Source: CAYVKM01 sp964452045
GTDB lineage: Bacteria > Calditrichota > Calditrichia > RBG-13-44-9
DNA: 6,414 nucleotides
Assembly (NCBI GenBank): GCA_964452045.1
Contig: CAYVKM010000135.1
Location: 1-6,414 of the forward strand
Direction of reading: 5' to 3'
Shown in pieces: positions 1 through 5,622 of the stretch (position 1 is the first letter of the stretch; every line of letters starts with the position of its first letter). The position numbers were made by a program, and so were the translations under genes. Below the pieces are notes generated by a model that saw only the letters and a program-made list of their open reading frames with translations, was not told the DNA's origin and searched no databases.

Positions 1-703
1 TCTGATGACCGCGAATGGAGGGAATGACATTGGCATAAGTGGGCGTCTCGATCGCAATCCGGGCCCCCGGTTTTGAAAAAAGGTTCAATACCAGATCAAT
101 TGCCTGCTGGGCACCATTGGTAATCAGAATTTCATCCGGGTAGATTGAAATGCCATGAATCTTCATTCTCCCGGCAATGTATTCCCGTAAGGGTAGATAA
201 CCGCTATTATCGCCATAAGACAATAGTTGTGCGCCCTCGTTAACCAAAACCTGATTGAGACATCTCCGGAAATCCTCTACCGGATAGACCCGCGGATCCA
301 GATTTAGCGGGGACAGATTTATTGTGCCGGGTGGAATGGGCATAGATCGCTCCATCGCGAAATCCTCAAAATATCGAAAGAGTGCATTACCCGAATCACT
401 TGATTTCTCCGACCAGTCAATCAGGCTCTGATCCGATTTTCGTTCCGGCGTGACCACAGCCGGTCGAACCCGCACCCGGGAATACGATCCGGGAGTGCTG
501 TCAATAAAACCCATGGCAATCAGCTCCTGATAGGCACGGTAGACCGTAGAACGGTCCAGTCCTAATTTTTCAGCCATTTCGCGGCTGGGGGGCAACACCG
601 CATCTTTTTTCAATACATCCTGATCGATTAGATCGACCATCTGGTTAATGATCTGACGAAAGATGGGAGTAGAGCTTTCCCGGTTAATGTTTAAGAGAAC
701 CAT
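1..703 (-). CDS. MocR-type regulator (GntR winged helix + aminotransferase domain), 3' end cut off
   Basis: The reading frame is open from an ATG at 703 to the window start, giving 234 codons of a protein that in the MocR family is usually about 450-500 residues. Residues 12-77 form a GntR-type winged helix: TPIFRQI leads in, LPPSREMAEKLG (37-48) and LDRSTVYRAYQEL (49-61) are the DNA-binding helices, and GSYSRVRV is the wing. A linker follows. From about residue 120 comes a fold-type I aminotransferase domain with INLSPLNLDPRVYP, YGDNSGYLPLREYI, ITNGAQQAIDL (194-204) and IETPTYANV (218-226). The lysine that would bind pyridoxal phosphate lies beyond the window, so catalytic or cofactor competence cannot be judged. 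Family members are transcription factors that sense PLP or amino-compound ligands and often control adjacent genes. The start overlaps the end of the GNAT gene by 13 bases and has only a weak ribosome site, suggesting translational coupling. Confidence 0.93.
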   Translation of the reverse strand, partial: MVLLNINRESSTPIFRQIINQMVDLIDQDVLKKDAVLPPSREMAEKLGLDRSTVYRAYQELIAMGFIDSTPGSYSRVRVRPAVVTPERKSDQSLIDWSEKSSDSGNALFRYFEDFAMERSMPIPPGTINLSPLNLDPRVYPVEDFRRCLNQVLVNEGAQLLSYGDNSGYLPLREYIAGRMKIHGISIYPDEILITNGAQQAIDLVLNLFSKPGARIAIETPTYANVIPSIRGHQ

Positions 704-1620
704 AACGCATCACTTTTAAATTTTTCAAATCCTTTTTTGCCAAAATATTTAATATTATATCCGATTCTGCCCAGTAAACCCAAATCGGACCGGTACTGGC
801 GCAATTGATAGTACTCAGTAAAACCTAATTTTTTATAGATGGATAGACCCTGTTGGGAGGAGCGTAATACCGCCACCCGGAATCCAAGATCGCGGGCAAC
901 ACCCATGGTATAAAAGGTTATAGCGGTTCCATATCCTTTTCCTTGCAAATCCGGAGGCGTGCCAATATGGTAAATCCCGGCTGCGCCGGCGTTTAAGAAC
1001 AGGGTTGAGCAAGCCACAGGTTTGTTTTGATCATATCCGATGTAATTCATACAACAGGCGTTCTCCTCCAGCGGCATAATGGAAAAAAGCGTTAACACCG
1101 CATCTTCCATCAACTTTGGTAATTGATAACTCTCCTTCAGAAAATTCAGAAAAATGGAAAGCTCTTTCTGATTGGAGACCATCCTAAAGTCCAGATCAGG
1201 TTTATCCTTAGTCATGGAAAGATCATCATTAAGCTCACAGGCCATGGCCGGTGATGAATCCACCAGGTTAAAACCATGCTTTTTTAAATAATTATCCAGA
1301 TCAGGAGGTTTTGTACCGGCACCGACCCACCAGCTCATGGGTGTCTTTTTTGAATAGAAATATTCTTTTATTTCCTTTATCGTCTTACCCACTTTTTCCT
1401 GGTCCAGATTACTTATCAGCACTCCGTTCAATTTGGCAAATGGGACACCGGTATTCAAATAGGTAATGTGGTCTTCTTGAAATAATTGGGCCTTGGGTAA
1501 CTTGGCGAACAGAATTCTGAAAGCGGTCAAAATACTCTCGATAGCATCAATGATTATATCCGACCTGATTTCAGTCAGAATTTTTTCGTCGTTAAAAAAT
1601 CCAGCTTGGTTCATTGCCAT
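691..1620 (-). CDS. Two-domain GNAT family N-acetyltransferase
   Basis: The predicted cytoplasmic protein has 309 residues. The C-terminal domain (about 145-275) is a GNAT fold. It has the acetyl-CoA pyrophosphate-binding motif QGKGYG (226-231), preceded by the strand GAAGIYHIGTPPDL, and the closing LSIYKKLGFTEY (259-270). The N-terminal half (about 40-140) contains TPMSWWVGAGTKPPDL and YLKKHGFNLV, which resembles the degenerate N-terminal domain of tandem GNAT proteins. The acceptor substrate cannot be predicted. The frame extends to a TTG at 1677, but the ATG at 1620 is preceded by AGGA with 7-base spacing and is preferred. The longer version would start inside an inverted repeat. The gene ends with TAA at 691-693, inside the start of the MocR-type gene, so the two are very likely co-transcribed. 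Its C-terminal tail after residue 276 is basic and not part of the standard domain. Confidence 0.9.
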   Translation of the reverse strand: MAMNQAGFFNDEKILTEIRSDIIIDAIESILTAFRILFAKLPKAQLFQEDHITYLNTGVPFAKLNGVLISNLDQEKVGKTIKEIKEYFYSKKTPMSWWVGAGTKPPDLDNYLKKHGFNLVDSSPAMACELNDDLSMTKDKPDLDFRMVSNQKELSIFLNFLKESYQLPKLMEDAVLTLFSIMPLEENACCMNYIGYDQNKPVACSTLFLNAGAAGIYHIGTPPDLQGKGYGTAITFYTMGVARDLGFRVAVLRSSQQGLSIYKKLGFTEYYQLRQYRSDLGLLGRIGYNIKYFGKKGFEKFKSDALWFS

Positions 1621-1627
1621 TTTTATA

Positions 1628-1631
1628 TCCT
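1628..1631 (-). promoter_or_regulatory. Shine-Dalgarno site fixing the GNAT start
   Basis: AGGA on the minus strand lies 7 bases before the ATG at 1620. No comparable site precedes the upstream in-frame TTG at 1677, so this site decides in favour of the shorter protein. Confidence 0.7.
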
Positions 1632-1654
1632 GAATTTTCAATAATAATTTGTAA

Positions 1655-1712
1655 AATAAATTGGCTGGTGTAAACAACCAATACTAATAAAATATGAACC
1701 AGCCAATTTATT
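1655..1712. repeat. Perfect 15-bp inverted repeat upstream of the GNAT-MocR pair
   Basis: AATAAATTGGCTGGT at 1655-1669 is the exact reverse complement of ACCAGCCAATTTATT at 1698-1712, with a 28-base spacer. The spacer holds a weaker third copy of the core (AACCAAT near 1676-1682). The dyad lies 34 bases before the GNAT start codon and about 95 bases past the DUF362 stop codon, in the only sizeable gap of the minus-strand block. It could be an operator for a dimeric or tetrameric regulator, such as the adjacent MocR-type protein. It could also be a two-way terminator, because A- and T-rich stretches flank the GC core, although the loop is long for an intrinsic terminator. The repeat itself is certain; its role is inference. 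Confidence 0.75.
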
Positions 1713-1807
1713 CTGATAATAAGATTTTTCTGAAATATCCGCTGGAGATTAACGAAGGATTAGGAGACAGGCAGTTTTAGAGTTGAACAAACGAAACATT
1801 TGCCCGA

Positions 1808-2701
1808 TTAGATCAATATATCCTTTTCCCAGCCCAGTTTTATTAACTCCATTTTTGCAGGATCTGCTGTACCGAGGTGATGACGGGTATCGGCCAGTAA
1901 AATATGTTTGGGCGGCGGATTAATAGGTCGTTCTTCTCCAAAATAGGCCAGTCGTTTGGCCTGGATGATCCGGACGCCGGTGGCATCCACTGCAACCGGA
2001 TCGAAACCCAGCAGCATGCCACTGTAATTCCACACGTATTGCGGACTGAAATTATGCGGCCCAACGCTGTGGAATAGCGGGGTAAACAAAAGCAGAATGT
2101 TGAGCCGGGTTTTGCCCTTCACAGGCGGCAGATACCAGATGGAAGCCAGATCTGCGCAGGAATCGGGGTGATAATCTGATGGCCTTTCCACAAACATGAT
2201 GTAATTCTTCAGGAGGGTTCCCACCCCGGACCAGTGATGGGTTCGCATCGGCCGGATATTAATCAGCGCATTGGCTTTCCGAAATACCGGATCCGACCGT
2301 ATTCCCCGGTCATTAACACTGATATTTTGATCCTGCACACCTGCGCTGACCAATTTTTGCCGGATAATTTTTTCCAGGCTTTCCGGTGTGCGCAGATAGT
2401 GCCAGACATTTGTTTTAATCCCTACCACATCACCGCGGTGAAACAGCTGACCCCAGGCCTCCGAAGCGGTATCGACATTGAGCAGGGTTGTCATGGCCTG
2501 GTCCAGCATCCGTACCAGGATTTCCGGCTTTGGCTTTCCGCCACTATCCAATAAATTTTCATCTCTGATCAGAACAACCTTGCTTTTCTTTTCGGCTTGA
2601 CTATAGACCGGTCCGGGAAGATTTAAATACAGTGCACCGGCCAGAGCTGCCGCACTGCTGTTTTTAATAAAATCCCGGCGGGTAATCAATTTGTCTTTCA
2701 T
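1808..2701 (-). CDS. Tat-exported DUF362-domain protein
   Basis: The protein has 297 residues. The N-terminus has a twin-arginine signal, TRRDFIKN (7-14), followed by an Ala/Leu-rich segment to about residue 34, so it is probably exported folded. DUF362 hallmarks follow in order: GDVVGIKTNVW (90-100), an ALINIRPMRTHHWSGVGTLL-type segment ending in KNYIMF (145-170), and LGFDPVAVDATG (231-242). No ferredoxin-like cysteine cluster is present; the only cysteine is residue 182. This separates it from DUF362 proteins fused to 4Fe-4S domains. The family has no established biochemical function, so none is assigned. The frame reaches back to a TTG at 2707, but GAGG lies 6 bases before the ATG at 2701, which is taken as the start. 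The stop of the DUF6599-like gene is 13 bases upstream, so the two are almost certainly co-transcribed. Confidence 0.88.
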   Translation of the reverse strand: MKDKLITRRDFIKNSSAAALAGALYLNLPGPVYSQAEKKSKVVLIRDENLLDSGGKPKPEILVRMLDQAMTTLLNVDTASEAWGQLFHRGDVVGIKTNVWHYLRTPESLEKIIRQKLVSAGVQDQNISVNDRGIRSDPVFRKANALINIRPMRTHHWSGVGTLLKNYIMFVERPSDYHPDSCADLASIWYLPPVKGKTRLNILLLFTPLFHSVGPHNFSPQYVWNYSGMLLGFDPVAVDATGVRIIQAKRLAYFGEERPINPPPKHILLADTRHHLGTADPAKMELIKLGWEKDILI

Positions 2702-2707
2702 GTTCAA

Positions 2708-2711
2708 CCTC
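2708..2711 (-). promoter_or_regulatory. Shine-Dalgarno site fixing the DUF362 gene start
   Basis: GAGG on the minus strand sits in the 13-base gap after the preceding stop codon, 6 bases before the ATG at 2701. It directly abuts the alternative TTG at 2707, leaving no spacer, which rules that start out in practice. Confidence 0.7.
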
Positions 2712-2714
2712 GGT

Positions 2715-3617
2715 TTAATACGATTTCAGAGAAACTTTTGCTATCAAATCCTTTACCACTTCTTCCGAATTCCCATTAAAAACAGCAATGATCAGATTCT
2801 TCTTCAAAACACTTCCAGTCCAGCTGCCATCCTCCAACTGCACTGCAGATGGATCAGAAACACCCAGGAAGTAATTCTTGACAAAATCCCGATAAGCAAT
2901 TTTTGCCGATTCAGCATCCGGGTATTGTACCAGTAATAACAGTGATTTCCCCTTGTTTTCCCGGTATTTTGCCAGAACAGCCTCGGTATGTTCATCAATA
3001 TGCAAAATATTCTGATCGGCAATAAAGTAAAATGAATTTAACCAGATATAATGTCTAAAAAACCTTACACTTTCCTCAATCAATGAATCCCGGGGTAACA
3101 AACCAAGAAGTTCCGGCAATGATCCCTCTTTCTCGATATGAGATTCAATTATCCCGGCAAGTTCCTTTACGGTCTGTTTGGATTTTGGCGTCTCCGGACT
3201 GGCCAGTAGCGAGACAAAATACCGGTCTTTCCAGAAAAGCAGCGAACCGGCAGTGTACTGGGAACCTTGCCCGAATTCTTGCTCCACCTTCTCCCGGGAA
3301 TGGGAAAAAACACCGAAGGCATTTTGGGAACTGCCCATATCAAAAATATCCAGGATAATGTCCGGCTGATCCGGCTGCTGGAAAGTTCGATTCAGCAGGG
3401 ACTGAAATCCATAGGAAAGATAGAGCTCCGCCCCACCATCGATGTAATCATAAAAATTTTCCCGATTGAAGACCTGATCCGTTTCCATCTTTGACCAGCC
3501 ATTGATCGTCTCCGGCAAATACTTCGCAAAATCATCCATGGATTCTCCCCAGATTTTAGGATTCCAGAGAAATATCATCAGAAATATCAAAGTTGTTACA
3601 AACTTCAATTTCTTCAT
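2715..3617 (-). CDS. Secreted DUF6599-like protein of unknown function
   Basis: The protein has 300 residues. Residues 1-24 are a Sec signal peptide: MKKLKF is the basic start, then a hydrophobic core, with likely cleavage near WG-ES. The mature part carries the pattern I associate with DUF6599 proteins: YDYIDGGAELYLSYGF (56-71) and ILDIFDMGSSQNAFGVFS (88-105), then YTAGSLLFWKDRYFVSLL. A second half (about 170-300) has FYFIADQNILHI and repeats the theme of a strand-rich domain. No catalytic motif, metal-binding cluster or membrane anchor is seen after the signal peptide, so a periplasmic or extracellular soluble protein is likely. The ATG at 3617 has only a weak ribosome site (AAAG), and an ATG 7 bases upstream is followed at once by a stop. 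It sits 18 bases after the serine hydrolase gene and 13 bases before the DUF362 gene. The family name comes from remembered motifs and the function is unknown. Confidence 0.82.
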   Translation of the reverse strand: MKKLKFVTTLIFLMIFLWNPKIWGESMDDFAKYLPETINGWSKMETDQVFNRENFYDYIDGGAELYLSYGFQSLLNRTFQQPDQPDIILDIFDMGSSQNAFGVFSHSREKVEQEFGQGSQYTAGSLLFWKDRYFVSLLASPETPKSKQTVKELAGIIESHIEKEGSLPELLGLLPRDSLIEESVRFFRHYIWLNSFYFIADQNILHIDEHTEAVLAKYRENKGKSLLLLVQYPDAESAKIAYRDFVKNYFLGVSDPSAVQLEDGSWTGSVLKKNLIIAVFNGNSEEVVKDLIAKVSLKSY

Positions 3618-3635
3618 ATCATTTTAACTTTAATT

Positions 3636-4751
3636 TTAAAAAACGCCAGCCATGCTCCCTGAGCTTACCGCGGGAACAATATAATTGGCGACAATCGCCA
3701 GGACTTCCCGTTCATGTAAATCTGCGGTATCCGGATAAAAGTCTGAATTGGAGGTGGCAACCACAATCATATCATACTCCGGAAAAATGAGAATAAACTG
3801 ACCGCCATAACCAAGTGCCATATAGACCTGCTTTTGCCGGATCTTTCCCAGCCACCATTGATAGCCATAGCCGATCTGATCCAGATCCCCCCAGGGATTG
3901 CTGAGGGTGGACCAGTAAGTATGAGACGCCCGCACCCAGGCTTCCGGAATAATCTGCTGGCCATCAACCTGGCCCAATTGCAGATAAAGTTCTCCGAAGC
4001 GGGCCAGATTGTGGGGGGTGATGTACATATTCATCCCACCGGTGTAATATCCCTTTGGATCTTTTTCCCACTTACTAATTGAAATCTGCAACGGTTCAAA
4101 AAGATAACTCCGGGCAAAAGCCAGGGCATTCATTCCGGTCGATTTGGCAAGAATAACGGCAAGCAGATGACTTTCCGCAGTAATATAGGAAAAGTGGGTA
4201 CCCGGATTGTAACTGAGCGGCCATTCGATAATGTATTTTACCCAATCCTGGCTGTTGACCCAATTGAACCAGTTGACATCATAATCCTCAATGGCGCTGT
4301 CGAAACCGGCGCGCATTTGCAACAAATGCCGTACGGTGATGTTCTGTTTTCTCGGGTCAAGGCCGGGACTATTATATTCCGGAAAAAAGTCCAGCATCTT
4401 TTGCTCCAGACTGTCGATAAATCCTTCCCGCAGGGCGATCCCGACCAGGGCGGAAATAAAACTTTTGGAGACGGACATAATGTTGCTGGTGGATTTGGGA
4501 TTGTGCCCATGGAAATATTCTTCCCGCACCAGGTAACCATTTCTGATAATCAGCAAGCTGTAAGAAAATGTTTTATTCCGGGCGGCAGTAAAGGCCTGAT
4601 CCAGGATGAGAGTATCAAAGCCCTGTGATTGCGGGTCGGAGCGGGGCCAGTTATAATCTTCTGTCCCCTGAATGGCTGTTAAATCTTTTTCACAGGAAAG
4701 GATCGAAATAATAAGGAGGGTCAAGAACAGAGAAATTATTTTTGAGGTCAT
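3636..4751 (-). CDS. Lipoprotein serine hydrolase, class C beta-lactamase fold
   Basis: The protein has 371 residues. Residues 1-20 form a lipoprotein signal ending in ISILSC, so Cys20 is probably lipidated and the enzyme anchored to a membrane outside the cytoplasm. The Beta-lactamase (PF00144) domain spans about 45-360. Its nucleophile motif is S93-V-S-K96 in MSVSKSF. The second motif is around Y189 in PGTHFSYITAESHLL, a form closer to esterase and 6-aminohexanoate-dimer-hydrolase-like members than to the YSN of true AmpC enzymes. The third motif position reads LGYGGQ (313-318) where many members have HxG or KTG. Further family features are LLQMRAGFD, the TGGMNMYITPHNLARFGELYL segment and GYGYQWW. 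It is therefore an esterase, amidase or peptidase-like hydrolase of unknown substrate, and antibiotic resistance should not be inferred. It starts at the ATG at 4751 with GGGA 8 bases upstream and is the first gene of the three-gene run. Confidence 0.92.
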   Translation of the reverse strand: MTSKIISLFLTLLIISILSCEKDLTAIQGTEDYNWPRSDPQSQGFDTLILDQAFTAARNKTFSYSLLIIRNGYLVREEYFHGHNPKSTSNIMSVSKSFISALVGIALREGFIDSLEQKMLDFFPEYNSPGLDPRKQNITVRHLLQMRAGFDSAIEDYDVNWFNWVNSQDWVKYIIEWPLSYNPGTHFSYITAESHLLAVILAKSTGMNALAFARSYLFEPLQISISKWEKDPKGYYTGGMNMYITPHNLARFGELYLQLGQVDGQQIIPEAWVRASHTYWSTLSNPWGDLDQIGYGYQWWLGKIRQKQVYMALGYGGQFILIFPEYDMIVVATSNSDFYPDTADLHEREVLAIVANYIVPAVSSGSMAGVF

Positions 4752-4846
4752 GGCAGAATTCCCAATAATAATCTATCACTTTTTAAATTAAGCAAAGCAG
4801 CGTTATTTTCCAATGCTTAAGGCACAAGTTGTTAAAACGAAGACAA
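4752..4846. promoter_or_regulatory. Divergent intergenic region with a small inverted repeat
   Basis: This AT-rich gap separates the minus-strand serine hydrolase operon from the plus-strand transporter, so promoters in both directions must lie here or in the flanking coding ends. I find no convincing -35/-10 pair on either strand. TTAAGCA (4788-4794) and TGCTTAA (4814-4820) form a perfect 7-bp inverted repeat with a 19-base spacer. Its right arm overlaps AAGG (4819-4822), the possible ribosome site for a TTG start at 4829. Confidence 0.4.
4819..4822 (+). promoter_or_regulatory. Possible Shine-Dalgarno for an alternative TTG start of the transporter
   Basis: AAGG lies 6 bases before an in-frame TTG at 4829. 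This is good spacing, whereas the ATG at 4847 has only GAAG close by. It leaves the transporter's start unresolved between 4829 and 4847. Confidence 0.4.
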
Positions 4847-5575
4847 ATGGCATTTACGTTAAATTTAGCAGAATGGTTGCTTGCTACACTTATTACCACT
4901 GCCGGTGCCGCCCTGCAGGGTGCGGTTGGTTTTGGCATGGGATTGCTGGCGGTACCCCTGCTTATTCTGATTGAACCGGATTTTGTGCCTGGTCCGTTGC
5001 TCCTGGCCGCTTTTTTTCTCAATATACTGGTATCCTTTCGGGAACATGAATCAATCGATTTTTCCAGTATTAAGTGGGTGATCGGAGGGAGAGCTCTGGG
5101 AACAATCGTCGCCGCGGCTATACTTACTGTTCTGCCTAAATCAATCCTATCCCTTTTATTCGGCGGATTGATTTTAATAGCCGTTCTGTTCAGTATCAGT
5201 GGTCTGCATATTTCCCTGAAACCAGGCAATCTGGTGGGAATCGGAGCAATTTCCGGATTTATGGCCACAACCACCGCGGTTGGCGGGCCACCTCTGGCGT
5301 TGTTATATCAGCGGGAAAAAGGTCCGCGATTGCGTGGCAATTTAGCAGGCATATTTTTTGTGGGCACCAGCATGGCCATCATTTCGTTGATGATTATTGG
5401 AAGATTTGGTCTGAAGGAACTCGTTCTGGCCCTCAGTCTGTTTCCGGCAATAATCATCGGTTTTCTGCTATCGGGAAAGCCGGCCAGGTTCCTGGATGTG
5501 GGCCGGATCCGGATCGCCGTGCTGGCAATTTCTTCGCTTTCCGCGCTGGTGGTTATTCTGAAAACAGTTCTCTGA
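4847..5575 (+). CDS. TauE/SafE (TSUP) family membrane transporter
   Basis: The protein has 242 residues from the ATG and is almost wholly hydrophobic, with about eight membrane segments (roughly 9-41 as one or two, then 45-63, 77-97, 99-119, 128-146, 165-184, 190-210 and 221-240). The family's internal duplication is visible: LQGAVGFGMGLLAVPLL (23-39) in the first half and GFMATTTAVGGPPLALLYQ (137-155) in the second half, the latter with the typical GGPP turn. TSUP proteins move sulfite, sulfoacetate or other small anions or organosulfur compounds across the inner membrane. The substrate here is unknown, and no sulfur-metabolism gene is adjacent. The frame extends to a TTG at 4829, which has AAGG 6 bases upstream and would add MLKRRQ. 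The ATG at 4847 has no clear ribosome site, so the longer form is a real alternative. It is transcribed away from the hydrolase operon and converges on the M16 gene. Confidence 0.9.
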   Translation: MAFTLNLAEWLLATLITTAGAALQGAVGFGMGLLAVPLLILIEPDFVPGPLLLAAFFLNILVSFREHESIDFSSIKWVIGGRALGTIVAAAILTVLPKSILSLLFGGLILIAVLFSISGLHISLKPGNLVGIGAISGFMATTTAVGGPPLALLYQREKGPRLRGNLAGIFFVGTSMAIISLMIIGRFGLKELVLALSLFPAIIIGFLLSGKPARFLDVGRIRIAVLAISSLSALVVILKTVL

Positions 5576-5622
5576 TTGTAGACCAATCAAATGAATTCAA
5601 ATTAACTTTCGAATTTCAAAAA
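5576..5622. other. Convergent 47-bp intergenic gap without a clear terminator
   Basis: The transporter's TGA (5573-5575) and the M16 gene's TAG (5623-5625) face each other across this AT-rich gap. It contains only loose, imperfect symmetry around GAATTC and GAATTTC and no GC-rich stem with a T-tract. Transcripts from the two genes may overlap at their 3' ends. Confidence 0.5.

Noticed and set aside
1621..1677. N-terminal extension of the GNAT protein from a TTG at 1677
   Set aside because: The TTG lacks a ribosome site and would lie inside the inverted repeat; the ATG at 1620 has AGGA at good spacing.
1776..1800. Possible terminator after the DUF362 gene (CAAA..TTTG symmetry)
   Set aside because: The stem is only about 4 bp, AT-rich, and not followed by a T-tract.
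2234..2554. Plus-strand open frame of 106 codons opposite the DUF362 gene
   Set aside because: It is antisense to conserved DUF362 segments and has no family resemblance.
4167..4628. Plus-strand open frame of 153 codons inside the serine hydrolase gene
   Set aside because: It is fully antisense to conserved hydrolase motifs, with no domain of its own and no plausible ribosome site.
3636..4751. Antibiotic resistance beta-lactamase
   Set aside because: The second and third motifs differ from AmpC enzymes, and the fold family is mostly esterases and peptidases, so resistance is not supported.
4783..5274. Minus-strand open frame of 163 codons opposite the transporter
   Set aside because: It lies antisense to a well-supported TSUP gene, has no recognisable motif and is rich in Arg, Pro and Ser, as expected from a shadow frame.
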